64,000 nucleotides of DNA from Halomonas sp. ALS9. GTDB lineage: Bacteria > Pseudomonadota > Gammaproteobacteria > Pseudomonadales > Halomonadaceae. Shown here one piece after another: positions 9,008 to 18,079 of the stretch. Within the stretch, counting starts at the first letter, position 1, and every line of letters begins with the position of its first letter. The position numbers and the translations under genes are program-made. A model generated the notes under the pieces. The model did not search any database and had not been told where the DNA came from. It saw nothing but the letters and a program-made list of their open reading frames with translations. The stretch spans positions 310,001 to 374,000 of the forward strand of contig NZ_LXRG01000110.1 in assembly GCF_001651035.1 (NCBI RefSeq), read 5' to 3'.

Positions 9008-9429
9008 TGCTAATCCTGTCAAAAAGGCTATTTGAGTCATTTGTACAAGGTTAGAGCAGTCCCGGTTTGTAAGCATCATTTTGTATCTGTATGACACAAA
9101 ATGTTGCAATTGTGGGTTTTTAGGTGTTTTTTGACATAAGTTTCGGCTAATCATCAGGGCATCTAGCCAGACTGTTCATGATAAATAGCGTTAGCTGATG
9201 TCACCTGAAAAGCTGCTTGTTCGAGCAATTTGGAAAAAGCAGTGGAGGCCAACCGATTCTTTTAACTTCTTGTACAGTATGTGTATAATTTTAATTGTAG
9301 AGAAAATTCTAAACAAAAGCACTTCAATGTATAGATTTTGTATAATATTTTTGTTGGGCGCACGCAAGTTTCTGCTGATGGGAAGCGTAAGAGGGGCGTG
9401 AGGTGGTTTGCAGTGCCTGGTTGAAGGGG
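9008..9429. other. Intergenic region with AT-rich core
   Basis: 422 bp between two minus-strand genes. The part 9235-9365 is strikingly A/T-rich against its neighbours and contains two TATAAT-like hexamers (near 9280 and 9340). A plus-strand frame at 9198-9401 has no SD and no recognisable similarity, so I do not call it a gene. Promoter activity for the chemoreceptor (minus strand) or an unlisted small RNA are both possible. Confidence 0.4.
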
Positions 9430-9633
9430 CTAATCGTCTAACGTTTGGCGAGAATTATACTGGCAGGCCGGATGATGTTTGCCAGCTTGATGCAACAGGT
9501 CGAATTGGCGGGCGCAGGTGCGGCAGGCCTGGCACATCGACAGGTGAATACGCAGCGCCATCTTTTCACGTAACGTTAGGGTTTTGTCCTGCTTTAAGGA
9601 CATCAACGCCGTGGCTTCGCGGCACATAAGCAT
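9430..9633 (-). CDS. Zinc-finger (zf-HC2) anti-sigma factor
   Basis: A 67-residue soluble protein with the ZAS-type metal motif: Cys4 in MLMCREAT followed by HLSMCQAC (His-x3-Cys-x2-Cys). It has no membrane segment, so it would act in the cytosol, holding the partner sigma factor and releasing it on redox or metal change. The start at 9633 is chosen because AAGGAG lies 6 nt upstream; a longer in-frame version would overlap the sigma gene. It follows the sigma gene by 17 bp in the same operon. The inducing signal is unknown. Confidence 0.85.
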   Translation of the reverse strand: MLMCREATALMSLKQDKTLTLREKMALRIHLSMCQACRTCARQFDLLHQAGKHHPACQYNSRQTLDD

Positions 9634-9650
9634 ATCAGGCTCCTTTTCAA

Positions 9651-10220
9651 CTAATTTAACCAACCATGATCCAAGCACTCTCTTAGCCGCAAACGCGCAC
9701 GGTGTAAGATAACCCAGCAGTTGGTTTCAGTAATGCCGGTTTCCTTACAGATATCAGCGGTGGAAAGCCCCATGAGTTCACGCAGGGTAAATACCCGTGC
9801 AATGCTTTCCGGTAAGGCGATTAGGCAGGCATCAAATACTTGCCAAAAACGCTGGTTTTCTAATACCTGCCCAGGCTCGCCCCAGTGGCTAGGGCGGGCA
9901 GCGCTCTGCCAGTGACCATCCTGTTGAAATAGACGATCAAGGGTATCGTCGTCTAAGTCCTGGTCTAGCGGTTGCCAAGTCCCTTGACGGCGCTGCTGAC
10001 GCAGTTGATCCAGAATTTTGTACTTTAAAATGCCAAATACCCACGTCTCGAACTCGGAGCGACCTTCAAAGGTAGCGCTTTTCTCAAAGGCGGTGAGCAA
10101 GGTTTCCTGTACCGCATCTTCAGCGGCGGTTGCATCACGTAGCTGCAACCGCGCAAAGGCCACTAAGCGAGGTCGTAGCTGGGTAAAGTGGGCGGCGGCT
10201 AAGGTAGCGGAAAGAGGCAC
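9651..10220 (-). CDS. ECF-type RNA polymerase sigma factor
   Basis: A 189-residue sigma-70 family protein with region 2 (about 12-80; EDAVQETLLTAFEK, FETWVFGILKYKILDQLRQ) and region 4 (about 130-180; ALPESIARVFTLRELMGLSTADICKETGIT...), separated by an acidic linker. It uses a GTG start with AAGGGA upstream. It is followed 17 bp downstream by a zinc anti-sigma factor, which is the normal arrangement for stress-responsive ECF systems. It resembles the subgroup annotated TIGR02943 in related bacteria, though I cannot check this. Target promoters are not identifiable from sequence alone. Confidence 0.93.
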   Translation of the reverse strand: MPLSATLAAAHFTQLRPRLVAFARLQLRDATAAEDAVQETLLTAFEKSATFEGRSEFETWVFGILKYKILDQLRQQRRQGTWQPLDQDLDDDTLDRLFQQDGHWQSAARPSHWGEPGQVLENQRFWQVFDACLIALPESIARVFTLRELMGLSTADICKETGITETNCWVILHRARLRLRECLDHGWLN

Positions 10221-10384
10221 AAGGATCCCTTTATTGATGTCCCCAGGGCACGCACTGACATCGTGCTGATGAAGGCCATCATTATTTATTCATTAGGTGT
10301 TAGTGCGTTAAAGTACGTGTTGAGGTCACGTTAGACAACAACGTGGCGTTCTCTTTGATGCCTTTCTGTTTGCCAATTGAGTTT

Positions 10385-11170
10385 ATGCTGTCCATGGAAA
10401 ATACATTGTTACTGGGGTTTTTGGGCAGCTTAATTGCCGGATTGTTGACGGCGGTGGGCGCACTACCGGTGCTGCTAGGTAAAACGCCTAGTCGAGGCTT
10501 TCGCGATTTAGCGCTGGGCTTTGCGGCGGGGGTAATGCTGGCGGCGTCATTTTTCTCACTGATTATCCCCGCCCTGGACGCTGCAGAAATCTACTATGCC
10601 GGTGGCCCCGTGCCCGCTGCAATTGTCTGTGCGGCTATTTTGCTGGGCATGGGCGCCATTGCGTTGCTTAACGAGCACCTTCCTCATGAGCATTTTGCCC
10701 AAGGCCGTGAGGGCCCTGAGGCCGCCTCATTGCGCCGTGTCTGGCTGTTTGTATTTGCCATTACTATCCACAATCTGCCGGAAGGAATGGCAGTGGGGGT
10801 CGGCTTTGGCGCCAATGGTTTAGAAGGCGGCATGCCGCTGGCGATCGGTATTGGGCTACAGAACATGCCGGAAGGCCTGGCCGTAGCGGTCGCTTTGATG
10901 GGAGAGGGCTACTCGAAATGGCGCTCCTGGTCGATTGCCGCCCTGACCGGTCTTATAGAGCCCGTCGGTGGGCTGTTTGGTGCCAGTATTGTCAGCGTTT
11001 CGCAAATACTGTTGCCCTGGGGGCTGGCGTTTGCCGCCGGTGCCATGTTGTATGTCATCAGCCACGAAATCATCCCCGAAACCCACCGCTGCGGGCACCA
11101 GAAAAAAGCCACCTTCGGTTTGGCGATGGGGCTGGTGATTATGCTGTTTTTAGATGTGTGGCTGGGTTAA
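10385..11170 (+). CDS. ZIP-family divalent metal transporter
   Basis: A 261-residue inner-membrane protein with about eight hydrophobic segments. The two metal-binding helices carry HNLPEGMAVG (about 129-138) and QNMPEGLAVA (about 159-168), and a histidine-bearing loop (NEHLPHEHF) lies between helices III and IV. The family moves Zn2+ or other divalent metals into the cytosol. The start is uncertain: ATG at 10385 (TGAG 3 nt upstream) or 10394 both give a normal N-terminus, while 10343 only adds a non-conserved lead. It faces a MerR/P-type ATPase module for metal efflux, so this stretch appears to handle metal balance. Confidence 0.88.
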   Translation: MLSMENTLLLGFLGSLIAGLLTAVGALPVLLGKTPSRGFRDLALGFAAGVMLAASFFSLIIPALDAAEIYYAGGPVPAAIVCAAILLGMGAIALLNEHLPHEHFAQGREGPEAASLRRVWLFVFAITIHNLPEGMAVGVGFGANGLEGGMPLAIGIGLQNMPEGLAVAVALMGEGYSKWRSWSIAALTGLIEPVGGLFGASIVSVSQILLPWGLAFAAGAMLYVISHEIIPETHRCGHQKKATFGLAMGLVIMLFLDVWLG

Positions 11171-11187
11171 TCCAGTTTAACTCACCC

Positions 11188-11667
11188 CTAGCCGATGACA
11201 TCCGCGCCACCGTGAGGCTCCACTTGATGGCACAGCCGGTGGTCGCTGAGCACGTCAATGATATGGCACTGGCCAACACTGCCCCCTGCGCACTGGTTGA
11301 TCATGCGTTGGAGCTCATCGCGCACCGCGGTGAGTCGCGCAAGACGTGCCTCGACTTCGGCAAGGTGACGCTTCGCCAGCGTATCCACCTCCTGGCAAGG
11401 CATCGCTGGGTGGTCGGCCATTTCCAGCAATTCCCTTACCGCTTCCACCGAAAAACCAAAGTCCCGTGCATGACGAATAAACGTCAAGCGGCGGATGGCG
11501 GCCGTGGTGTAGCGCCGCTGGTTACCTTCATTGCGCGGCGCTGAAGGTAGTAGCCCAATCTGTTCGTAATAGCGCACCGTTTCGGGCTTGCAGCCGGACT
11601 CCCGTGCCAGTTCGCCAATGCCAATATAGCGCTCAGTAGTGGATGGCGCTGGTTTTTGCTCTTTCAT
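11188..11667 (-). CDS. MerR-family heavy-metal regulator (CadR/PbrR-like)
   Basis: A 159-residue activator. The winged HTH (about 14-82; YIGIGELARESGCKPETVRYYEQ, then RRLTFIRHARDFGFS) is followed by a dimerisation helix and a metal-binding part with Cys in HPAMPCQEVD and the CAGGSVGQCHIIDVL loop. This layout fits regulators of Cd/Pb/Zn efflux. It is divergent from the efflux ATPase, with a MerR-type 19-bp-spacer promoter between them. AGAGG 8 nt upstream of its ATG is itself an arm of the operator. Exact metal preference cannot be told. Confidence 0.93.
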   Translation of the reverse strand: MKEQKPAPSTTERYIGIGELARESGCKPETVRYYEQIGLLPSAPRNEGNQRRYTTAAIRRLTFIRHARDFGFSVEAVRELLEMADHPAMPCQEVDTLAKRHLAEVEARLARLTAVRDELQRMINQCAGGSVGQCHIIDVLSDHRLCHQVEPHGGADVIG

Positions 11668-11670
11668 TAC

Positions 11671-11701
11671 TTGAACCTCTAGTAACTACAGGTATTACGC
11701 T
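11671..11701 (+). promoter_or_regulatory. MerR-type promoter/operator of the metal ATPase
   Basis: A -35 element TTGAAC (11671-11676) and a -10 like TACGCT (11696-11701) are separated by 19 bp. The spacer overlaps the near-perfect dyad ACCTCTAGT/ACTACAGGT (11675-11693, one mismatch). Overlong spacing with a centred dyad is the hallmark of promoters activated by MerR proteins through DNA untwisting. On the minus strand the left arm reads AGAGG and serves as the SD of the regulator gene. Confidence 0.85.
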
Positions 11702-11735
11702 GCTCCTAAGATAGACGAACTTGGAGCACCGTGCG

Positions 11736-13919
11736 ATGAGTAACTCAAAATCCGCTACGACGACCACCCTGCGTGTGCAGGGCATGGACTGCGGCGGCTG
11801 CGAACGTAAAGTCGAATCAGCGCTAAAGCGCTTAAACCACGTTGATCAAGTCTCCGCGAGTTCACTGGCGGGGTCGGTACAACTCACCCCATCGCCAGGG
11901 CAATCGCTGGCACGCACTGAAATTGAGGCGACGATTAGCGCTCTCGGTTACCGGGTGTTAGATGAGTCGGCGGACACGGCTGAATCGAAAAAATCGCCTT
12001 CTTGGTGGCAATCGCCAAAAGGGCGACTGGTGATAGTCAGTGGCGCATTGCTGGCGCTTGCCTGGGGGCTTAAATTTGCCTGGCCTGCGCTGGGCAGTTG
12101 GCCCTTTATCGCGGCGACGCTGGTTGGCCTGGTGCCGATTATTCAGCATGCCTGGCAAGCGCTCAAATTGGGCAACCCCTTCACCATTGAAATGCTGATG
12201 AGCATTGCCGCCGTGGGGGCGCTGGCCATTAACGCCGCAGCTGAAGCGGCGGTGGTGGTGTTTCTGTTTGCCGTGGGTGAGCTGCTGGAGGGTGTTGCTG
12301 CTGCTCAAGCCCGGCGCAGTATCTCGGCACTTTCCAAGCTGACGCCCTCCAGCGCGCGATTACTCGATCAGGGCGAAGTGCGCGAGATAGCCGCTGCTTC
12401 GCTTCAGCTGGGGCAACGGGTACAGGTACGCCCCGGGGACAGGCTGCCCTGCGATGGGCAAATTACCGCCGGCCGCTCCTCAATCGATGAGTCGCCGGTC
12501 AACGGCGAGTCGGTGCCACGGGAGCGTGGCGAAGGCGATACGGTGTTTGCTGGCACCGTCAATCTAAACGGTGTGCTTGAAGTCGAGGTAACCCGCAGCG
12601 CTGAAAATAACACTATCGCCCGGGTGATTAAGCTAGTCGAAGAGGCCCAGGCAGCGAAAGCGCCGGTGGCGCGCTTTATTGACCGCTTTGCGTTTTACTA
12701 TATGCCTGCGGTGGTGGGTGTGGCGCTGCTGGTGGCTATCGTGCCGCCGCTGGTGTCGTCGATGCTATGGTCAGAATCCATCTACCGCGCCTTAGCGCTG
12801 CTGCTGATAGCCTGCCCCTGTGCGCTGGTGATTTCGACGCCCGCGGCGATTGCGGCGGGGTTATCGGTGGGTGCCCGCAACGGCCTGTTAATGAAAGGTG
12901 GTGCGGTGTTAGAGCAGCTAGGCAAGCTCAAACGGGTTGCGCTGGATAAAACCGGCACGCTGACCGCGGGCAAGCCCATGGTAACGGATGTAGAGAGCTT
13001 TAATGGCGGCCTTGCCGTTAAAAACAGTAGCGATGAAATAGTGCGCCTAGCCGCCGCCCTGGAGCAGGGGTCAAGCCACCCCCTTGCCGTCGCTATTAGC
13101 GACTATTTTCATAAGGTCTGTTTTCAAAATAATGGCGCCCAGCAGCCAGAAGCTATGTTGCCCAAAGTAGACGGCGGACGGGCGCTAGCGGGGCAGGGCG
13201 TAGCCGGGCAGGTGGAAGGGCGTGAGCTGATGCTCGTTAGCCCACGCTACTTGCAACGTTCAAGTAATTCAGCACATGAATGGAGCGCACGTATCGAGGC
13301 ATTGGAAACTCAAGGTAAAAGCCTCGCGGTATTGGTAGAAAACGAACGGCCTATTGGGTTGATCGCCCTGCGTGATGAGCCTCGTGAAGATGCACAAAAG
13401 GGTCTTCAAGCGTTAGCGCGCTTAGGTGTTCAAGCCGTTATGTTAAGCGGAGACAATGCCCGCACCGTAGCCGCTATAGGTGAACAGTTAGGCATTGAAG
13501 CGGAAGGCGAGTTAATGCCCGAAGACAAAGCTCAGCGCGTGCGCCAATGGCAAGCACAAGGGCTGGGGCCAGTTGGCAAAGTAGGCGATGGTATTAACGA
13601 TGCACCGGCACTCGCCGCGGCAGAGGTGGGCATCGCCATGGGCAGTGGCACCGATGTGGCGCTTGAAACCGCCGACGCCGCGCTGCTTAAAAACCGGGTA
13701 GGCGGGATTGCCGAAATGATCGCTCTCTCCCGGGCCACCATGCGCAACGTCAAAACCAACGTGGCGTTGGCGCTTGGCTTTAAAGCGCTGTTTTTGGTCT
13801 CGACGGTGCTGGGGTTTACTGGGATGTGGGTCGCGGTAATGGCAGACACTGGGGCGACCGTGTTGGTCACCCTCAATGCGTTGTACCTATTGCGTTACCG
13901 CTTTAATGACCTGGGCTAG
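11736..13919 (+). CDS. Zn/Cd/Pb-translocating P-type ATPase (ZntA/CadA type)
   Basis: A 727-residue P1B ATPase exporting soft divalent metals from the cytosol. Domains in order: one heavy-metal-binding domain with GMDCGGC (about 16-22), transmembrane helices, the actuator domain, the CPC motif in LIACPCALVIS near 360, the phosphorylation motif DKTGT near 403, and the hinge GDGINDAPA near 617. CPC and the absence of a Cu-type C-terminus point to Zn/Cd/Pb. The ATG at 11736 has GGAG upstream; a TTG five codons earlier is in frame but less likely. Driven by the MerR-type promoter at 11671-11701. Confidence 0.95.
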   Translation: MSNSKSATTTTLRVQGMDCGGCERKVESALKRLNHVDQVSASSLAGSVQLTPSPGQSLARTEIEATISALGYRVLDESADTAESKKSPSWWQSPKGRLVIVSGALLALAWGLKFAWPALGSWPFIAATLVGLVPIIQHAWQALKLGNPFTIEMLMSIAAVGALAINAAAEAAVVVFLFAVGELLEGVAAAQARRSISALSKLTPSSARLLDQGEVREIAAASLQLGQRVQVRPGDRLPCDGQITAGRSSIDESPVNGESVPRERGEGDTVFAGTVNLNGVLEVEVTRSAENNTIARVIKLVEEAQAAKAPVARFIDRFAFYYMPAVVGVALLVAIVPPLVSSMLWSESIYRALALLLIACPCALVISTPAAIAAGLSVGARNGLLMKGGAVLEQLGKLKRVALDKTGTLTAGKPMVTDVESFNGGLAVKNSSDEIVRLAAALEQGSSHPLAVAISDYFHKVCFQNNGAQQPEAMLPKVDGGRALAGQGVAGQVEGRELMLVSPRYLQRSSNSAHEWSARIEALETQGKSLAVLVENERPIGLIALRDEPREDAQKGLQALARLGVQAVMLSGDNARTVAAIGEQLGIEAEGELMPEDKAQRVRQWQAQGLGPVGKVGDGINDAPALAAAEVGIAMGSGTDVALETADAALLKNRVGGIAEMIALSRATMRNVKTNVALALGFKALFLVSTVLGFTGMWVAVMADTGATVLVTLNALYLLRYRFNDLG

Positions 13920-13921
13920 CA

Positions 13922-13951
13922 AGTGATCGGTTAGAAAGTGATCAGCTAGAA
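13922..13951. repeat. 15-bp tandem repeat, two copies
   Basis: Two units AGTGATCGGTTAGAA and AGTGATCAGCTAGAA (13 of 15 identical) immediately follow the stop of the metal ATPase, with a decayed third unit after them. They lie between convergent genes. One of several unrelated short tandem repeats in this window. Confidence 0.7.
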
Positions 13952-13978
13952 AGAGGCGGACTAGTTGCTCTGTACGCC

Positions 13979-14992
13979 TTAGCCCTGAACGTATTCCACC
14001 AGCGCCTGGGCGAAGGAGTCGGTAGAGCCAGTGCCGCCCATATCGGGGGTGACCATATCGCGGCGAGTTTCCAGCACGGTACGAATACCCTGGCGGATAG
14101 CGGTACCTTTCTCCGCCATGCCCAGGTGATCAAGCATCTGGGCAGCGGCTAGCAGCAGCGCGCAAGGGTTGGCGATATTTTTGCCTTCGATATCCGGTGC
14201 TGAGCCGTGCACGGCCTCAAATATCGCCGCCTTTTCTCCGATGTTCGCACCTGGGGCCAAGCCCAAACCGCCCACTAAGCCAGCGCAAAGGTCAGAGAGG
14301 ATATCGCCAAACAGGTTGGTGGTGACGACCACATCAAACTGATGCGGGTTCATTACCAGCTGCATGCAGGCGTTATCGACGATCATCTCCTGGAATTCGA
14401 TCTCGGGGTACTCTTTGGCGATTTCGCGCGCCACGTCCAAGAAAAGGCCAGAGCTGGTTTTGATGATATTGGCTTTATGTACCGCGGTGACTTTTTTGCG
14501 ACCGTTGCTTTTGGCCAGTTCAAAAGCGTAGCGAACAATACGCTCAGAGCCTTTGCGAGTGACTTTGATGACTGAAATACCCGTATCGCCGCCGTCGATC
14601 ATCTCCTGGCCGTCGGAAAGATACGCGCCTTCGGTGTTTTCGCGCACGGTGATCATATCAATGTCGTCGTAACGCGAACGGGTGCCGGGGAAGCTAATCG
14701 CCGGGCGCACGTTAGCGTAAAGATCAAAGTGACGACGCAGCTGTACGTTAATCGAAGAGAAGCCTTTGCCAATCGGCGTAGTCAGCGGGCCTTTAAGCGC
14801 TATGCCGTATTTTTCGATGGCATCTAACGATTCTTGAGGGATCAGCGTGCCATGTTGCTCAAGTGCCCCTAAGCCCGCATCAATATGCTGGTAGGTTAAG
14901 CCGCAATCTAACGCGTCGAGTACACGCAGCGTGGCATCCATAATTTCTGGGCCGATGCCGTCGCCCTTGATGACTGCAATAGATTGGCTCAT
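13979..14992 (-). CDS. NAD-type isocitrate dehydrogenase
   Basis: A 337-residue member of the isocitrate/isopropylmalate dehydrogenase family that would decarboxylate isocitrate to 2-oxoglutarate. The substrate site reads SSINVQLRRHFDLYANVRP, where the serine and this arginine-rich helix are typical of isocitrate rather than isopropylmalate enzymes. The coenzyme loop HGSAPDIEGKNIANP resembles NAD-dependent eukaryotic and proteobacterial enzymes. Start at 14992 follows GAGGAG 6 nt upstream; a longer open frame upstream lacks a signal. Homoisocitrate or tartrate relatives are a minor alternative. It stands alone on the minus strand. Confidence 0.88.
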   Translation of the reverse strand: MSQSIAVIKGDGIGPEIMDATLRVLDALDCGLTYQHIDAGLGALEQHGTLIPQESLDAIEKYGIALKGPLTTPIGKGFSSINVQLRRHFDLYANVRPAISFPGTRSRYDDIDMITVRENTEGAYLSDGQEMIDGGDTGISVIKVTRKGSERIVRYAFELAKSNGRKKVTAVHKANIIKTSSGLFLDVAREIAKEYPEIEFQEMIVDNACMQLVMNPHQFDVVVTTNLFGDILSDLCAGLVGGLGLAPGANIGEKAAIFEAVHGSAPDIEGKNIANPCALLLAAAQMLDHLGMAEKGTAIRQGIRTVLETRRDMVTPDMGGTGSTDSFAQALVEYVQG

Positions 14993-15605
14993 GTACTGCT
15001 CCTCTTTAATCGACTTATCGGCGGAAAAACCGTGCCGCTTCAACGTGAATAGTTGGCAATCAACGTCTCTTTTAACGGCGCAATGATACGTCAAAAGCGG
15101 GACTAAGGTCACTCTTCCTTAAGTAGGAGGATTATTTACTAAACGCGGGAACTTATTCGGTTACGTTAGACGTTAGGTGCAATGCAACACGATTGCTGGT
15201 AGGATACGCCACTTTGTCGCACCGTGCTTTCTGCAATGCTCTGTTCGCAACACTCTTTTGTAACAGGAAAGAATCTTGCCAATGACCATATTCACACAGC
15301 GTTTCTCTGGGTTGATGACTCCACCCTAGCCCTCCAAGCCCCCCTTTAAGGTGCTGATAGTGCTTTCACTGCTCTGTCATAGCTTTCTGGTACTTGTTTT
15401 TAGCGGCCAAAGTTCTTAACGGCTAGTTTTTAACGCTCAAATTTCAAGCACCTGAATTTAGCCGTACCTAACGCTAGCTCATCATTATTTAAAATAAAAA
15501 GCTGATCATCCCAGCGTGCCAATGTGTTGGCGGTGCTTCCTATAGTTGGCTGCGCTGTTCTACTGCTTTTGGCCTGTTATTAACCTAAAACCGTGGACCC
15601 CTCGC
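14993..15605. other. Intergenic region between isocitrate dehydrogenase and sulP
   Basis: 613 bp between divergent genes with no credible coding frame. It holds a 22-bp element (15309-15330) that recurs exactly upstream of the first cfa gene, and an imperfect pair of 14-bp repeats (AGTTCTTAACGGCT at 15411, AGTTTTTAACGCTC at 15425). Promoters for both flanking genes must lie here. Confidence 0.6.
15309..15330 (+). promoter_or_regulatory. Shared 22-bp element, copy A (upstream of sulP)
   Basis: Identical over 22 bp to the reverse complement of 22145-22166, and 25 of 26 when extended leftward. It contains a dyad, GGGTnGA and TCnACCC, 4 bp apart. It reads toward sulP, about 275 bp upstream of its start. 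Probably a regulator or sigma-factor site, but its role is unknown. Confidence 0.5.
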
Positions 15606-17096
15606 ATGTACGAAAAGTTTAAACAATCTTGGCTCTCTAACCTCAAGGGCGACACCCTTGCGGGGATTGTCGTGGCGCTAGCGCTTATACCCGAGGCCAT
15701 CGCGTTCTCGATCATCGCAGGCGTTGACCCCAAGGTCGGCCTTTACGCGTCCTTCGCTATCTGTGTGATTATCGCCTTTACCGGCGGCCGTTCTGGCATG
15801 GTGTCAGCGGCAACAGGCGCCATGGCGTTACTGATGATCACACTGGTGAAAGAGCACGGTTTGGAATACCTGCTGGCCACCACGATTTTAACCGGTGTGT
15901 TGCAGATTATTGCTGGCTATCTAAAGCTCGCTGAGTTGATGCGCTTTGTATCGCGCTCGGTGGTCACTGGCTTTGTCAACGCGTTGGCTATTCTAATCTT
16001 TATGGCCCAGTTGCCAGAATTAACCGACGTTACTTGGCACGTTTATGCCATGACCCTTGCAGGCTTAGCCATCATTTATGGCTTTCCTTATGTGCCGGTC
16101 GTCGGCAAAGCAATTCCTTCGCCACTGGTATGTATTGTTGTTCTTACCGTCGTGTACATGATGACCGGTATGGAGATTCGCAGCGTTGGCGATATGGGTG
16201 AATTGCCGGATAGCCTACCGATGTTTTTGTGGCCCGATGTGCCGCTAAATCTCGAAACCTTGATGATCATTCTACCGACCGCACTGATGCTAACCGTAGT
16301 GGGCCTGCTTGAGTCCATGATGACCGCAACAATCATTGATGACTTAACCGATACCAAAAGCGATAAAAACCGCGAGTGTAAAGGCCAGGGTATTGCCAAC
16401 ATCGGTTCAGGCTTAATTGGTGGTATGGCAGGCTGTGCCATGATTGGTCAGTCGGTGATCAATATTAAATCAGGTGGTCGTCGTCGTACCTCAACGTTAA
16501 TTGCCGGTATTTCATTGTTATTGATGGTAGTTTTCCTGGCCGACTGGGTATCACAGATTCCCATGGCTGCTCTTGTAGCGGTAATGATTATGGTGGCGAT
16601 CGGTACCTTTAGCTGGGAATCGATCCGCGATCTGAAGAAGCACCCCATGAGTACTAACTTTGTCATGGTGGCTACCGTTATCGTGACTGTCGGTACTCAC
16701 AACTTGGCGATTGGCGTATTTGTTGGCGTGTTACTAGCGGCAATGTTCTTTGCCAACAAAGTTGGCAACATCATGTACATCGGCTCTAAAGAAATTGAGG
16801 CTGGTAAAGAACGTGAATACGATGTTGTGGGTCAAGTGTTCTTTGCTTCATCCGAGCGCTTTATCGCCGCCTTCGACTTTAAAGAGAGCATTGATAAAGT
16901 CACCATCAATCTTTCCCGTGCGCACTTCTGGGATATCACTGCCGTTCAGGCGCTGGATCGCGTGGTGATTAAATTCCGCCGTGAAGGTACCGAAGTAGAG
17001 ATGGTGGGCTTGAGCGAAGCCAGCGCGACGGTGGTGGATCGCTACGCGGTACACAATGACCCCGAAGCGGTTGAAAAGTTAATGGGCGGCCACTAA
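15606..17096 (+). CDS. SulP-family anion transporter with STAS domain
   Basis: A 496-residue inner-membrane transporter. About 10-12 hydrophobic segments (residues 1-390) include the family stretch [20 protein letters not shown], and a C-terminal STAS domain covers about 400-490. Members carry sulfate, bicarbonate or dicarboxylates; in marine bacteria this shorter form is often proposed for bicarbonate, but the anion is not readable here. The ATG at 15606 is preferred over a TTG 20 codons earlier because SulP similarity begins here. A universal stress protein gene follows after 19 bp, so they form an operon. Confidence 0.92.
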   Translation: MYEKFKQSWLSNLKGDTLAGIVVALALIPEAIAFSIIAGVDPKVGLYASFAICVIIAFTGGRSGMVSAATGAMALLMITLVKEHGLEYLLATTILTGVLQIIAGYLKLAELMRFVSRSVVTGFVNALAILIFMAQLPELTDVTWHVYAMTLAGLAIIYGFPYVPVVGKAIPSPLVCIVVLTVVYMMTGMEIRSVGDMGELPDSLPMFLWPDVPLNLETLMIILPTALMLTVVGLLESMMTATIIDDLTDTKSDKNRECKGQGIANIGSGLIGGMAGCAMIGQSVINIKSGGRRRTSTLIAGISLLLMVVFLADWVSQIPMAALVAVMIMVAIGTFSWESIRDLKKHPMSTNFVMVATVIVTVGTHNLAIGVFVGVLLAAMFFANKVGNIMYIGSKEIEAGKEREYDVVGQVFFASSERFIAAFDFKESIDKVTINLSRAHFWDITAVQALDRVVIKFRREGTEVEMVGLSEASATVVDRYAVHNDPEAVEKLMGGH

Positions 17097-17115
17097 TCAA
17101 GACAAGGAGAGCGAT

Positions 17116-17973
17116 ATGTCAGAACAGGTATTAGCCGCCATTGACGGCTCCCAGTTTTCCGAAGGTGTGTGCGATTACGCCGCCTGGGCAAGCTTAGCCA
17201 TGGATGCACCGTTAACCTTTGTGCATGTGGTCGACAACCACTCAGAAGTACCCGAAGAGCAGAACCTTTCCGGCAACCTGCGTTTCGGTGCCCGCGAACG
17301 GCTGATGAAAGAGCTTTCTGAGCTTGATGAGCAGCGCGCTAAGGTCAATCGCGAACAGGGCAAGCTGATGCTGGAAGCGGCCAAAGCGCGAGCTTTGGAA
17401 GATGGGATCAGTGATCCCATTACCCGCCAGCTCAACGGTACTCTGGTTGAAACGCTAGTAGAACTTGAAAAAGACGTACGGTTGCTGGTGGTGGGTAAGC
17501 GCGGAGAAACTGCACACCAGGCCAGTGGCCACCTCGGCTCTAATCTTGAGCGGGTAGTGCGTGAAATGCACCGCCCGATCCTCATGGTGCCGAAGACTTT
17601 CAAGCGTCCTGAAAAGATCCTGATGGCCTTTGACGGTAGCAAAACCGCCCGCAAGGGCGTTGAAATGCTGGCGCGTTCACCGCTATTTACAGGCACTGAA
17701 TGCCACGTGCTCATCGTGGGAGCAGAGACGGCTGAACGCCGCTCTGAACTTGAGTGGGCGTTAAATACATTACGTGACGGCGGTCATCAAGCCGAAGGCG
17801 CGATTCGTGCCGGTGAAGTAGACGAAGCGCTACAGGCTTACGAAAAAGAGCACAGCATTGATCTACTGGTGATGGGTGCCTACGGGCACTCGCGTATTCG
17901 GCATCTACTGGTTGGCAGCACCACCACGGCGATGCTACGCGGCAGTCGCATACCGGTGCTGATTCTGCGCTAA
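17116..17973 (+). CDS. Tandem-domain universal stress protein (first paralogue)
   Basis: A 285-residue cytosolic protein made of two UspA folds (about 1-155 and 163-285). The C-terminal domain carries the ATP-binding-type motif GAYGHSRIRHLLVGSTTTAML, and the first domain has VVGKRGETAHQASGHLGSNL. It follows sulP by 19 bp with AAGGAG 6 nt before the ATG, so it is cotranscribed with the transporter and may gate or protect it. A close paralogue lies at 25699-26553. A hairpin terminator closes the operon. Confidence 0.92.
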   Translation: MSEQVLAAIDGSQFSEGVCDYAAWASLAMDAPLTFVHVVDNHSEVPEEQNLSGNLRFGARERLMKELSELDEQRAKVNREQGKLMLEAAKARALEDGISDPITRQLNGTLVETLVELEKDVRLLVVGKRGETAHQASGHLGSNLERVVREMHRPILMVPKTFKRPEKILMAFDGSKTARKGVEMLARSPLFTGTECHVLIVGAETAERRSELEWALNTLRDGGHQAEGAIRAGEVDEALQAYEKEHSIDLLVMGAYGHSRIRHLLVGSTTTAMLRGSRIPVLILR

Positions 17974-18028
17974 GACGCACTGAGAAAAGCGCGAACAATT
18001 TTAGCTCGCATTGCGTAATTTACCCCGC

Positions 18029-18064
18029 AGCCGGCCCTCACTTATTGAGTGTGCCGGCTTTTTT
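18029..18064 (+). terminator. Terminator after sulP-usp operon
   Basis: Arms AGCCGGC (18029-18035) and GCCGGCT (18053-18059) followed by a T-run to 18064. The loop can form a further small stem. Confidence 0.8.
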
Positions 18065-18079
18065 GATGAGATTAGAAAA

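Noticed and set aside
9198..9401. Small plus-strand frame in the AT-rich gap
   Set aside because: No SD, Ile/Phe/Leu-rich with no family features; composition alone explains it.
10918..11544. Plus-strand frame of 208 codons spanning the end of the ZIP gene and the regulator
   Set aside because: Overlaps the ZIP gene in another frame and runs antisense through the MerR-type gene; no recognisable protein.
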